DNA of 54,007 bases from Ktedonobacteria bacterium (GCA_027459785.1 DAIDGU010000021.1:1-54007); one strand, 5' to 3'; positions 32,760 to 41,004 are shown, counted from the stretch's first letter. Numbers and translations are program-made. The notes: generated by a model not told the origin, from the letters alone.

Positions 32760-33833
32760 ATGCCCCCCATTCGCCGAGGGAAACCCGCCACTACCGCAAC
32801 GACAGGTACTGAGAAGAAGCGCGGCCAGAAGGCCCAGCCGACCATCCTGGACCCGGAAAGCGTGCTGCAACGCTATCTTACCTGGCACGATGCCGAAGGC
32901 CATTCCCGCCGCACCGAAGCCTGCTATGGTCGGACGTTGCGCCCATTCTTTGCCTATCTGAAAACCGAGCATGAGCTAACGGACCTGGCCCACGTGCAGA
33001 TCGACCACCTGCGCGCCTGGCTGGTATGGTTGCGCAACACGCCGACGAAGAACAGTCAGCAACGCAGCTCGAAAACGATTGAGAGCTATTGCCGGCAGAT
33101 GATGGCCTTTGTTCGTTGGTGCTACGCCGAGGAGATCCTCGACCACGATCCCACCGAGCGCCTGAAATTGCCCAAAGCCGAGAAGAAGCACATCCGTGTC
33201 TTTTCGGACGACGAAGTGAAGCGCCTGCACGAAGCTTGCACCGCACCGACCAATGGCCTACGCCCCGACGTGCGTCGCATGCTGACGGCCCGCAACCGCG
33301 CCATCCTGTGGACACTGCTCGATACGGGGATGCGTGCCTCAGAACTGTGCGGCATGCGCTTTATGGACCTGGACCGGAAGCGCGGCACGGTGTATATCAT
33401 GGGCAAGGGCGCGAAGGAACGGAAAGTCCTGTTGGGCCAGCGCGGTTATCACTATCTGTGTGCCTATCTGGACCACTGGCGCGGCGAACCTGAAAGCCAG
33501 GAGGAACACCTTATCCTTACCGACGACGGCAGCCCGCTCACCCTTTGCACCATCACGCAGCTATTCAATCGGCTGAAAAAGATCAGCGGCATCACGGACA
33601 AGCGCGTGAGCGCCCACACCTGCCGCCACTGGTACGCCATCCGATTCTTGCTGAAAGGTGGCAAACTCTTTGCCCTCCAGCGCCACCTGGGCCACGAAAC
33701 TCTGGAGATGGTGAAGATCTACGCCTACATCACCGACCAAGACGCCGAGGACGAAAAGCGCAAATATTCGCCCGCCGATGACGTTGAGATTGAGCCACAG
33801 CGAACAAAACGACGCGGTTTCAGGAAGGGTTAA
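32760..33833 (+). CDS. int: tyrosine recombinase/integrase of the element
   Basis: A 357-residue site-specific recombinase, XerC/D-like. A SAM-like core-binding domain lies at about residues 30-145 (SVLQRYLTWHDAEGHS, RQMMAFVRWCYAEEIL). The catalytic domain keeps the first Arg in LLDTGMRASELCGM (about 191), the Lys in GKGAKERKV, H-x-x-R in SAHTCRHWYA (about 285), the second His in LQRHLGHETLEM and the Tyr in VKIYAYI (about 320). GGAG precedes the ATG. Its place next to attL in tRNA-Lys and its orientation are typical; it should integrate and excise the element. No excisionase is recognised. Confidence 0.95.
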   Translation: MPPIRRGKPATTATTGTEKKRGQKAQPTILDPESVLQRYLTWHDAEGHSRRTEACYGRTLRPFFAYLKTEHELTDLAHVQIDHLRAWLVWLRNTPTKNSQQRSSKTIESYCRQMMAFVRWCYAEEILDHDPTERLKLPKAEKKHIRVFSDDEVKRLHEACTAPTNGLRPDVRRMLTARNRAILWTLLDTGMRASELCGMRFMDLDRKRGTVYIMGKGAKERKVLLGQRGYHYLCAYLDHWRGEPESQEEHLILTDDGSPLTLCTITQLFNRLKKISGITDKRVSAHTCRHWYAIRFLLKGGKLFALQRHLGHETLEMVKIYAYITDQDAEDEKRKYSPADDVEIEPQRTKRRGFRKG

Positions 33834-33942
33834 TAAAGGATGGTCCAAGGAAAGAAGTTAACACCTTTCTGTCCTTGGACCTAAATTAAATTATGCCGTA
33901 TCAATAGGATTGAACAAATAATAAAGTACGAACAAACTATTT

Positions 33943-34509
33943 TTACTTATGCCATTTTGCCCCATACCATGGCTTATTTTTCTTTTTATTGCTCACCTCT
34001 GGCTTCTGATGATTGGTACTTATTGCTTTTAAAGACAGAGTTGAAGGTTGTAATGCCCGTATTTTACGGGGATCGGTTTTAAGTGCATACCTCACGATAG
34101 CTAAAATATCAAATGATGTAAGCGAGTTCTCATACAATTGAGCTAACTCATGCACACTTATAAAATTAGCTACTTGATGTTGATCCATAGCTAATGGATA
34201 GGTTACCTGGCTTCCAACCTTTAAATATCCTAAACCACGAAGCACATACTCAACTAAATCTAAGTCGAACTCTACCACATTCTCAATATGCGCCGATCCA
34301 CGAACAAGGACTGTTTTCAGCGATACTTCCTTTGCACGCCTCCCCTGTAAATGTGGTAGTTGTGATGATGTATTTGCCGCTACTTTAGAAGTCGGTTGAA
34401 GTGTCCAATGATGACCACGATCTTTACGGCGTGCATCCACCATAACACCTGGAATCGTACCTATTGCTTTTCGTTTCGCTTGCCCTCGCCCGCTACCTTT
34501 AAATCCCAT
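33943..34509 (-). CDS. unknown basic protein of the element
   Basis: A 188-residue protein from AT-rich DNA. The ATG at 34509 is preferred because AGGAGGT lies 7 nt before it; a GTG at 34608 overlapping the rep stop would add 33 residues but lacks this support. The N-terminus is Gly/Lys/Arg-rich (MGFKGSGRGQAKRKAIGT), the middle has a helical stretch (VVEFDLDLVEYVLRGLGYLK, HELAQLYENSLTSFDILAIV) and the end is Lys-rich (NKKKNKPWYGAKWHK). This composition suits a nucleic-acid binder. I do not recognise the family. It follows the putative rep gene in the same direction. Confidence 0.6.
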   Translation of the reverse strand: MGFKGSGRGQAKRKAIGTIPGVMVDARRKDRGHHWTLQPTSKVAANTSSQLPHLQGRRAKEVSLKTVLVRGSAHIENVVEFDLDLVEYVLRGLGYLKVGSQVTYPLAMDQHQVANFISVHELAQLYENSLTSFDILAIVRYALKTDPRKIRALQPSTLSLKAISTNHQKPEVSNKKKNKPWYGAKWHK

Positions 34510-34607
34510 GATAATTACCTCCTCTGAACGAACGGCTTCCAAATAAGCCATTCCTCCTTCAAGTATACTATTCTTGGAAGGGCTATTTGTAAAGGTAAGC
34601 AAAGACA

Positions 34608-35804
34608 CTATGCCGCAATTGGTAGCCCAAGTTTGCGCGCCTTATCTTGCAAAATCTCTACAAAAGTCGCCTCTTTCCTTACATCGAGATATGCCTTAAC
34701 CGGGTCGAACGCCCATGCGAGAAACCCCGCCCCATCATCTTCGACCACATGCAGCGGCAGACCGAGGGGATCACCCGTCACTGTGGCTGCCCCTTGTTGA
34801 TAGCGGAACACTTCCCGCACGGCCCAGGATGTGGCATACCCCACAAAGCCCGCTTTCGCCCGTTCGGTATCCAGTTCCACTTTCTTTTCCCGCACCGCCG
34901 GCACCGCGTCGCCCATCTCTGGTGGTTGCTGGATGAGGAGCCACACCGGCGAGGTCGGCCAGCGCGATTGATTCTTGTCGCCATTCGGCACGGTATGCCG
35001 TAGCCACTTTTGCGTACTATAGGCCCACATGCTCCCCATCTGGTCGAGCATCTCGTAGGGTTCTTCAATGCCCATCTCGCGCAAGCACTCCCGCTCGTAA
35101 CGAAACTCCACGCGCGTCACCCGGCTTGCACCATCCCAGCCGTGCTGCTTCCAAATCTCATGGAACCATTGCTTCTGATGCACCTGGACTTCTTTGGTTT
35201 TGTCATAGATGCAGCAGCTATGCGGCGCCGTTTTGCTGAAATCGAATTGCGTCACCCGCCGCCCGGTAATCGTCACCTCTGGCACCGACGGGCTATCATC
35301 TTCATCTGTGGTTTCATCTTCCATCCGCGCCCGTTTGGAACGGCCCCGCGTCACGAAGGCATGCGTATCATCCAGTGCCAAATCCCAGCCCGCCACATCG
35401 GCGCACACATGCACTTCTGAGACTTGTAGTGTGAAGCCCTCGCCCAGCAGCGACGCCAGGAAGCTATAGACGGCGGTGAGCGCCTCACCCGGCCCCAGCT
35501 CATGCAACAATTGCGAGGATATACGGACCTTGCAGCAAATCCCGTTCAGCTTACCCTTGCCCAGATCCAGATGCAGGTAATGCTCCCCGCAATACAGCAA
35601 CCAGCGCCATTGACGACCCGCCCCATGCGGCTTGATATACAGCGTCATCCCCCGGAATGTCCATTCGGTCGCCACGTCGCTTTCGTTATCCCTTGCCCCC
35701 TCTTGCAAGCGATTCAGCGAGTCCGCTAGCTCAGTATCGGGCAACTTGCCCTTGACGTTGAGCACCCAAGTATCAAGCTGAAAATTCACGATCTGGTATG
35801 GCAT
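34608..35804 (-). CDS. putative replication initiator (Rep) of the element
   Basis: A 398-residue protein. The middle resembles rolling-circle/Rep_trans-type initiators: VSEVHVCADVAGWDL (about 135), SCCIYDKTKEVQVH with a Tyr in a YDK context (about 205) and VTRVEFRYERECLREMG (about 240), comparable to the R-x-E-x-R/Q strands of Rep_trans proteins. An acidic linker (MEDETTDEDDSP) separates two parts. The C-terminus is helical. It is the largest gene of the leftward module, and two hairpins lie directly upstream, as expected for an initiator and its origin. The family assignment is tentative; an HMM comparison with Rep_trans and phage RepA families would settle it. Confidence 0.55.
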   Translation of the reverse strand: MPYQIVNFQLDTWVLNVKGKLPDTELADSLNRLQEGARDNESDVATEWTFRGMTLYIKPHGAGRQWRWLLYCGEHYLHLDLGKGKLNGICCKVRISSQLLHELGPGEALTAVYSFLASLLGEGFTLQVSEVHVCADVAGWDLALDDTHAFVTRGRSKRARMEDETTDEDDSPSVPEVTITGRRVTQFDFSKTAPHSCCIYDKTKEVQVHQKQWFHEIWKQHGWDGASRVTRVEFRYERECLREMGIEEPYEMLDQMGSMWAYSTQKWLRHTVPNGDKNQSRWPTSPVWLLIQQPPEMGDAVPAVREKKVELDTERAKAGFVGYATSWAVREVFRYQQGAATVTGDPLGLPLHVVEDDGAGFLAWAFDPVKAYLDVRKEATFVEILQDKARKLGLPIAA

Positions 35805-36208
35805 CGCCCTTTGCCTCTTTCTGTCAGTAGGGGAGTGCGTGATACTGAATCCGGCACTCCCCGCCGAGGTCCATCCTTCGGCGGTTGGGGTGGTCTATCG
35901 GTCTAAGGGGTCTAGGGGGTTCGGGACGCCACCGCTTGACTGGTAAGATTAGCACAGGCGGTCAAGGCGTCCTACCTTGACCGCCTGTGCAGCAACAACA
36001 CTATCAAGCGGTGGCCGTCCAGTCCCCGAAAAACAAGAGGGGTGCAGCTTGCTCTAGAACGTTTGTTTGGTATCGCCCTCACGCGCCAACCGTTCTCGCC
36101 GGCGCTGCCCCAAATGCCCCAGCCCCATCGCGGCCCGTTTCGCATGCATCGCTGCATACTCAGTTTCACTCAGCCGTTGCGGAGGTACCTCCTCATTGCG
36201 CCGCAACG
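35805..36208. other. hairpin-rich region upstream of rep, candidate origin
   Basis: This 404-bp stretch holds two inverted repeats: GGGGAGTGC/GCACTCCCC (35830-35838 and 35854-35862), and a perfect 16-bp stem with a 7-nt loop (35952-35967 and 35975-35990). It also has a G/T-rich tract (about 35878-35930). Rolling-circle plasmids have such a hairpin next to rep, so an origin is a fair inference. A tiny frame on the minus strand (36149-36054, 31 codons) has AGGAGG some distance upstream but is too short to call. Confidence 0.5.
35952..35990. repeat. perfect 16-bp hairpin (possible nick site or terminator)
   Basis: Arms GCACAGGCGGTCAAGG and CCTTGACCGCCTGTGC flank loop CGTCCTA. There is no U-tract on either side, which favours a protein-binding or replication role over termination. 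Confidence 0.8.
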
Positions 36209-36928
36209 CTACGACGAGCCGTTCCGGTGGCCGTTGGGGGACGACAAAGGGGGCGCGGATACACCGCTGCCTTTCGCTTGCCCCGCCTGAGCCACCCCAC
36301 GCGCCATCCCCACCAGTCCGCGCAACCGGTCGCCTTGCGCCACAGCCTTAGCTGCCTGGATACGCCGTTCGTTCTCGATGCGCTGGATCTCCCCCTCGAC
36401 ATCCACGACCACCTGACGCGGTTTCTGATAGCGCAGCAACCCGGAGAGGCACACCAGACCGACGGAGACCGCTGTCCGTTGCCACAGCCAGGACACGGTA
36501 TCAAAGCCCAACTTGGCGAGCGCCCCCGCCGTGGTGAGGTGATAGGCTTGCTGGTAGGCAAAGACCAGCGCCGCGACGAAGCCGACATACGCCAGCACCA
36601 CACCGAGGAGCGCAAAGCCCACCACCGACCACGCCCGCCCGGCACGCCACGCCTGCCCGACCCGCGCCCAGGTGCCGACCAACTGCCCATCCACGCCCAC
36701 CGTCTGAGCAATCGCCCACACATAGAGCAAAGCCGGAGCATTCACGAAGAGCGCCCCGTCACTGAGTAGATCCACCAGGCCGATTCCCAACCCGAAGGTG
36801 AGGAATGGTCCGGAAAGGATAACCAAGAACTCTTCGAGCCAGTGAAAAAAGCCAGCAATCCCCGCCAGCATCGGCAATTCATGCGCTTGTTCATCCGCTG
36901 GTGCCGCCTGTTGAGTGGGCTGTGTCAT
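36209..36928 (-). CDS. multi-pass membrane protein of the element
   Basis: A 239-residue protein with four to five hydrophobic segments: FFHWLEEFLVILSGPFLTFG (about 27-46), a second near ALFVNAPALLYVWAIAQTVG, a third FALLGVVLAYVGFVAALVFA, and SVGLVCLSGLLRY. A cytoplasmic basic/helical tail follows (RIENERRIQAAKAVAQGDRL) with a Ser/Pro-rich end. GGAGGGGG precedes the ATG, which overlaps the stop of the upstream small gene (ATGA). The location suggests a membrane function in transfer or maintenance, but no known family is recognised. Confidence 0.65.
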   Translation of the reverse strand: MTQPTQQAAPADEQAHELPMLAGIAGFFHWLEEFLVILSGPFLTFGLGIGLVDLLSDGALFVNAPALLYVWAIAQTVGVDGQLVGTWARVGQAWRAGRAWSVVGFALLGVVLAYVGFVAALVFAYQQAYHLTTAGALAKLGFDTVSWLWQRTAVSVGLVCLSGLLRYQKPRQVVVDVEGEIQRIENERRIQAAKAVAQGDRLRGLVGMARGVAQAGQAKGSGVSAPPLSSPNGHRNGSS

Positions 36929-37140
36929 CGCGTCACCCCCTCCGCCTGGCGATCAATCCACGCCGTCACATCGGCCAACGCCCCTTGTGCGTCAGGATAG
37001 GCCAAAGAGCGATACCCATTCTCGGTGCTGCCCATAAATCGCCCATCGGGCAACCGCTCGATAGCGATCCCCTGGCCACGATACGACGCGGGCCATGTCA
37101 CCCCTTGTGCTGGCTGGTGCCATGTGATATGTATGAACAC
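36925..37140 (-). CDS. small hypothetical protein of the element
   Basis: A 71-residue protein. GTG 37140 follows AGGAG by 8 nt. Alternating strand-like sequence (GQGIAIERLPDGRFMGSTEN, then SLAYPDAQGALADVTAWIDR) suggests a small alpha-beta fold. The stop overlaps the next start by four bases, so the two are translationally coupled. No family recognised. Confidence 0.6.
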   Translation of the reverse strand: MFIHITWHQPAQGVTWPASYRGQGIAIERLPDGRFMGSTENGYRSLAYPDAQGALADVTAWIDRQAEGVTR

Positions 37141-37206
37141 GTCTCATGCTCCTAAAAGGCGAGATAGGCGCGGGAGGGAGCCGTCATCTCCCGCCCGCGC
37201 ATTTTG

Positions 37207-37542
37207 TTAGGCGTGCTTGCCTTTGCCGTTGAGCAGTTTGGCTTGCACCGGCATGCCGCCATGCAGCACCGCGCCGCCCGTCAAATTGAGATAGGTTTTG
37301 CCATTGGCCCCACTGGCCGAGATGCGGCGAATCTCGATCACCACTTCTTCATGGCTGACCGCGGCCAATTCATCTTCCGTGAGCGCCGTTTCGCCGATGA
37401 AATCGATCCAGTAGACCGAGACATCCCCGGCCACTTCCTCGCCGATATCCAGCACTTTGAGGCGCGTCTTATCCAATGCCGTCCCCTTTTTGGTCGTGAT
37501 GGTCGTCGTTGTTCCCGCCAAGACCTTGCCGTTGAGTTGCAT
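37207..37542 (-). CDS. small protein of the element, possible OB-fold ssDNA-binding protein
   Basis: A 111-residue protein; AAAGGAG lies 6 nt before the ATG. The strand-rich pattern (LNGKVLAGTTTTITTKKGTA, LKVLDIGEEVAGDVSVYWID, EEVVIEIRRISASGANGKTY, LNLTGGAVLHGG) fits a five-stranded OB-like barrel. Small replicating elements often encode an ssDNA-binding protein near rep, so this is a candidate, but it lacks the canonical SSB signature and acidic tail. Structure prediction would test it. Confidence 0.5.
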   Translation of the reverse strand: MQLNGKVLAGTTTTITTKKGTALDKTRLKVLDIGEEVAGDVSVYWIDFIGETALTEDELAAVSHEEVVIEIRRISASGANGKTYLNLTGGAVLHGGMPVQAKLLNGKGKHA

Positions 37543-37557
37543 CTGTTGCTCCTTTGG

Positions 37558-37854
37558 CTAATCAAGCCAACTTTCGATGAGTGCGGCCAGATCGGCCAGC
37601 ACCAAGGTTTCCGGTTCCTCGGTGTCATCCCACGGTACAGCAACCCGGAGCTTCCGCGATTGCGTCTCGGTGAACATGGTGAAGAACACTTCGAGCAGCA
37701 ATTCGAGATCATGGTCTGTGTACCGTGCTGGACGCCGTAGAACAGTGGGAGAAGAAACGACGCGCAACCGTGCCGAACGCTGACCGTGCTTTCCCCTCGT
37801 GACAGCGGCAGATCCGCTCTTATTCGCTTCAGTCGAAATCGCACGTTGCGCCAT
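37558..37854 (-). CDS. hypothetical protein, first gene of the leftward module
   Basis: A 98-residue protein. The ATG at 37854 has GGGAGGGG 6 nt upstream and is preferred over an in-frame ATG at 37875. The N-terminal 45 residues are basic and Ser/Arg-rich, probably disordered. The C-terminal half is helical and acidic (YTDHDLELLLEVFFTMFTET, ETLVLADLAALIESWLD). No family is recognised. As the first gene after the divergent promoter region it may be regulated by the XRE-TPR protein encoded opposite. A 16-bp sequence inside it is shared with the DNA next to attL. Confidence 0.55.
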   Translation of the reverse strand: MAQRAISTEANKSGSAAVTRGKHGQRSARLRVVSSPTVLRRPARYTDHDLELLLEVFFTMFTETQSRKLRVAVPWDDTEEPETLVLADLAALIESWLD

Positions 37855-37921
37855 CGTTTTGCCCCTCCCTGGCACTTGTTCATGTGCCTGACATAGTTAT
37901 GCGGCAGAAACCGTCCCGCTC

Positions 37922-37949
37922 CATGTCACGGCATGTCGCTTTTCATGTC
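37922..37949. promoter_or_regulatory. three CATGTC repeats, candidate operator
   Basis: CATGTC occurs at 37922-37927, 37932-37937 and 37944-37949, roughly one helical turn apart, with an inverted GACAT at 37890-37894. They lie in the divergent control region between the leftward module and the XRE-TPR gene, where a phage-like switch would be. Confidence 0.4.
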
Positions 37950-37974
37950 AGAAAAAAGAAAGAGATAACGACGC

Positions 37975-38004
37975 TTGACGGCACACCGAACAAGGGGGTA
38001 TGCT
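37975..38004 (+). promoter_or_regulatory. promoter of the XRE-TPR regulator
   Basis: TTGACG (37975-37980), an 18-bp spacer and TATGCT (37999-38004), about 44 bp before the ATG. Confidence 0.6.
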
Positions 38005-38047
38005 GTGAACGTTGGAGGATGTGTTCTAGCCGCAGAGGAGCGCAACA

Positions 38048-39262
38048 ATGGCAAAGAAGAACCAGGCAGCAAATACCAATCATCTTTTACACTGGCGCAA
38101 TGTGCGAAATCTGAGTTTAGAGCAACTTTCCGTGAAACTGTCAGCTACAGGCATCGGTTACGCCAGCGCCAACACGCTGAACCGTTGGGAAAAAGGCGAA
38201 ACAGTTATCAAACCCTGGGCGATCCCTGCACTGGCGAAGATCTACAAAATCACCGAGGATGAGCTTTTGCACGGCCCACGCGAAGCAAATTCCATGCTGC
38301 CAACGCAAGTATCAGCGGCTTATACTGGCCTGGATCTCGAGATTGCCGAGCAAGTCATCAGCATGGGCTATACCTGCTGGATAGCATCACGCCCACAGGA
38401 AGCGCGCCAAGCGGTGGAGCGCGTATTACCCTGGCTGGAAACAATGGAACGCCGCTCCCCACTATCGCCCTTTGCCAAACAAGGGAAACATCTTCTTTCA
38501 CGCGGCTACGAACTCTTGGGAGTGCTGGCCCTCGATAATCTGGAAAATGATACGGCTATCTCGCAATTCCGCCGGGCGCTGACCATGAGCGAAGAGCTAC
38601 GCGATCCCAATCTTATCGCAGCCCATACAACCGAGCTAGGCGACGCTTACCGCCGGAAGGGCGACAAGACGACCGCGATCGCGCTGATAGAAACTGCGCT
38701 CGATACATCGCAGCAGATCCAGCGCGCCACCCACGGCTATGTCCTTGAAATGCTGGCCTACACCCATGCGGATGTAGGCCACGAAAGCGAATTCACCCGC
38801 TACATTGAAACTGCCATTGACTTACTAGGCCACAGTGGCGAAGGCGAAGGAGCCGGACGGCGCGAATTTATTCCCTTTGAAGTGCTGGAAATCTATGGAA
38901 AGGTTATGCGCGATTTCGGCCACCCAACCGAAGCCCTCACTTATCTAGATCGCGCCGAGGATGCGCTACGCATCCGCCCGAACGTCCCCCGCTGGCATGC
39001 TGTGCTGACCATCAGCCGCGCGCAGGCACTGTGCGATGCTGGTGAACTTGAAGCCGGAGTAGCCGCAGCAATCCACGGTCTCACACTGGCGCATAGCTGC
39101 CAATCCCCACGCCAGATGAACCGCGTTCGCAAATTGAAGAACAAACTAAATACATCAGAGTATCGAGACGAACCGGCGCTTATCCCTCTGCGCGAAGTGG
39201 TAGCCGATGTGTACAGTGGTAATCGTAGCCCGCTGGACTGGCACCCGAAGCACGGGATGTAA
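38048..39262 (+). CDS. XRE-family HTH regulator with TPR repeats
   Basis: A 404-residue protein; AGAGGAG lies 7 nt before the ATG. Residues about 12-75 are a Cro/C1-type helix-turn-helix (NLSLEQLSVKLSATGIGYAS, NTLNRWEKGETVIKPWAIPA). From about 95 onward, paired helices form TPR-like repeats (SPFAKQGKHLLSRGYELLGV, NDTAISQFRRALTMSEELRD, GDKTTAIALIETALDTSQQI, GHPTEALTYLDRAEDALRIR). This layout is that of Rgg/PlcR-like or phage-like regulators in which the TPR part binds a peptide or protein signal. Divergent from the leftward module, it is the likely master switch of the element. The signal is unknown. Confidence 0.85.
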   Translation: MAKKNQAANTNHLLHWRNVRNLSLEQLSVKLSATGIGYASANTLNRWEKGETVIKPWAIPALAKIYKITEDELLHGPREANSMLPTQVSAAYTGLDLEIAEQVISMGYTCWIASRPQEARQAVERVLPWLETMERRSPLSPFAKQGKHLLSRGYELLGVLALDNLENDTAISQFRRALTMSEELRDPNLIAAHTTELGDAYRRKGDKTTAIALIETALDTSQQIQRATHGYVLEMLAYTHADVGHESEFTRYIETAIDLLGHSGEGEGAGRREFIPFEVLEIYGKVMRDFGHPTEALTYLDRAEDALRIRPNVPRWHAVLTISRAQALCDAGELEAGVAAAIHGLTLAHSCQSPRQMNRVRKLKNKLNTSEYRDEPALIPLREVVADVYSGNRSPLDWHPKHGM

Positions 39263-39272
39263 GAAGATAGGA

Positions 39273-39309
39273 TTGGTAAGCGTTTTCCCTGTGTTATAAT
39301 TAACACAGG
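39273..39309 (+). promoter_or_regulatory. promoter overlapped by a perfect palindrome (operator)
   Basis: TTGGTA (39273-39278), a 16-bp spacer and TATAAT (39295-39300). The -10 is embedded in a perfect inverted repeat, CCTGTGTTA (39288-39296), TAAT, TAACACAGG (39301-39309). A bound repressor would block RNA polymerase. It drives the small gene at 39353. Confidence 0.75.
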
Positions 39310-39352
39310 CTGCCATACAACTTAGCAAAATACACCTACAGGAGAAACGAAA

Positions 39353-39622
39353 GTGTACTTACTCGACGCCCTTATTAAGGCAGGCAAAAAAGATACCAAT
39401 CCTCCACAAACATGGAGAGTTACATGCTACAATGTTTCTATTTCCTTCAAGAAACTTAACGAATTATTTGCTTATGAAATCGTTGTGGTTAATCCACTTC
39501 ATGCAGCACAATACCAATTCCATACTCATATTTGTCAAACTCTTCATGAAGGGCTTTCTTGGCTGAACGACATTGCACCGGACGAAATTCATAGCGATAG
39601 ATGGAATTACTTCGAGGAATAA
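39353..39622 (+). CDS. small hypothetical protein (AT-rich cargo)
   Basis: An 89-residue protein. The GTG start has AGGAG 8 nt upstream and a promoter with operator about 55 bp further up. The sequence (PPQTWRVTCYNVSISFKKLN, ELFAYEIVVVNPLHAAQYQF, HTHICQTLHEGLSWLNDIAP) looks like a compact alpha-beta domain. No family is recognised. Base composition is AT-rich relative to the chromosome, which suggests recent acquisition. The tight control suggests a product that is harmful or needed only under certain conditions. Confidence 0.6.
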   Translation: MYLLDALIKAGKKDTNPPQTWRVTCYNVSISFKKLNELFAYEIVVVNPLHAAQYQFHTHICQTLHEGLSWLNDIAPDEIHSDRWNYFEE

Positions 39623-39629
39623 GTGCTAC

Positions 39630-40064
39630 TCACAGCAACAACCGAAAGTAAAAGGGCTTCTTCCTGCCACGCTTCCACAGGTTAAGGATACGACTATCAA
39701 CCGGATGGATATCGCGCGAACGTATGGCAGCTAAATCAACAAAAGCAGCCTGAACGATGGCTTCACCAACACCAGCAACGGGAGCTTCATCACCGACAGA
39801 TGCAGCCAAAAAGTAAGCATTGATACCGCGATATTCTTCACAAGGAACATCCATAACAGCCGTGCATAGAAGAAGCCCAGCAGTTACAGTGACGCCCGTT
39901 TCTTCCTTTGTTTCACGAACGGCTGTTTCCTCATATGTTTCGCCAGGATCGACAAAGCCTGATGGCAATTCCCAGCGTGTCTTACCTGAGCGCGCGTGCA
40001 AGACCATCAGCACATGACCATCACGCACGGCGAGCATACCAGCACCAGGATACGAACGCCACAT
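39630..40064 (-). CDS. NUDIX hydrolase
   Basis: A 144-residue NUDIX hydrolase that should cleave a nucleoside diphosphate linked to another group. The complete Nudix box is seen in two adjacent pieces, GFVDPGETYEETAV and RETKEETGV (G-x5-E-x7-RE-x2-EE-x-G). The usual strand MLAVRDGHVLMVLHARSGKT precedes it and WELPSGF leads into it. The ATG at 40064 lies 8 nt after AGAGG; a GTG nine bases upstream is less likely. Substrate cannot be assigned. It is cargo of the integrative element, convergent with the small gene at 39353 (7-bp gap). Confidence 0.92.
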   Translation of the reverse strand: MWRSYPGAGMLAVRDGHVLMVLHARSGKTRWELPSGFVDPGETYEETAVRETKEETGVTVTAGLLLCTAVMDVPCEEYRGINAYFLAASVGDEAPVAGVGEAIVQAAFVDLAAIRSRDIHPVDSRILNLWKRGRKKPFYFRLLL

Positions 40065-40127
40065 GCACCTCACCTCTATCCTTTTACACTAAACGATACC
40101 ATATGCTAACCATAGGTACTGAGTAAT

Positions 40128-40156
40128 TTGACTACTTCATTGAGTTCTTATACCAT
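40128..40156 (+). promoter_or_regulatory. promoter of the element's lipoprotein gene
   Basis: TTGACT (40128-40133), a 17-bp spacer and TACCAT (40151-40156). The start near 40163 excludes translation from codons around 40128 and supports the GTG at 40194. Confidence 0.65.
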
Positions 40157-40193
40157 TGCTAGACAGACAGTTTACAACCAGGAGCAAAATATC

Positions 40194-40862
40194 GTGAAAC
40201 ATCATATCATTATAGCTGTTATTTTTGCCTGCTTGTTATCAGCATGCGAAAACAGTCCCACAAGTACAGCAGGAACTACAAAAAGCCAATACCAGGTAAC
40301 AGTTACTCCAACTAAAACATTACCGCACCGTGCCACACCAGCACCTGTAAAAACACCAGCACCAAGGATTCCTTATGCTACCAACGGTTCTGCAACACTT
40401 GGAGGAACGCTTGATGCATTTGAAAAGGTATGGGGAACGCCAACAGGTGGGGTAGACATAGGAATAGTTGATTTCCCGATTCCGTTTAACTGCGGTTCAT
40501 TTTGTACTTCTCTCTTTTTTGAACATGGAACTAATAGGCTAGATTATGTTTATGATATTTTTCTTGGGGGACCATCAAATGGTTGGTCGCTATCTCAAGC
40601 ACATGATTATTGTCGATCTTTTGCTCCCTTTGATAAAGCTTACAGGCAAACATACACAATTACTCAAGGGCTGTACATTTCTGCATACGACGAAGTGTAT
40701 TTTTCTCAATCTCTTGCTTTGATATTTCCCTCATCAGATTTTGATGATGCAAATGTCAATCCTACAACACCTGGCTTGTTTGAAATCGATTATTCTGTGG
40801 CAACCGATAATACCGTAGTTAGCTGCGAACTCCAAATAGGGACACAAAACACTCAGGGATAA
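40194..40862 (+). CDS. lipoprotein of the integrative element
   Basis: A 222-residue lipoprotein. GTG 40194 lies 9 nt after AGGAG. The signal peptide (KHHIIIAVIFACLLSAC) ends in the lipobox LLSAC, followed by a Ser/Thr/Pro-rich linker (TVTPTKTLPHRATPAPVKTP). The mature domain begins near GSATLGGTLDAFEKVWGTPT and includes a CGSFCTSLFFE cysteine pair that may form a disulfide. No family is recognised. Its codon use is AT-rich, unlike the flanking chromosome. As cargo it could act in surface exclusion or stress, but nothing in the sequence proves that. Confidence 0.75.
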   Translation: MKHHIIIAVIFACLLSACENSPTSTAGTTKSQYQVTVTPTKTLPHRATPAPVKTPAPRIPYATNGSATLGGTLDAFEKVWGTPTGGVDIGIVDFPIPFNCGSFCTSLFFEHGTNRLDYVYDIFLGGPSNGWSLSQAHDYCRSFAPFDKAYRQTYTITQGLYISAYDEVYFSQSLALIFPSSDFDDANVNPTTPGLFEIDYSVATDNTVVSCELQIGTQNTQG

Positions 40863-41004
40863 ACCCCCTAACTTGCAATGCCTTGAAAAAGTGGTATTAT
40901 AGCTACAGCAGCAAACTCCAAATTGCTGTATGGCAATTTGAAAACACAAAGCGGCTTCTAGCCGAGTGTCACAGGTGGTGAGCGGTGATAGATGAGAAAC
41001 CAAC

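Noticed and set aside
36054..36149. 31-codon frame in the candidate origin region
   Set aside because: Too short, and its ATG is far from the AGGAGG sequence; not supportable as a gene.
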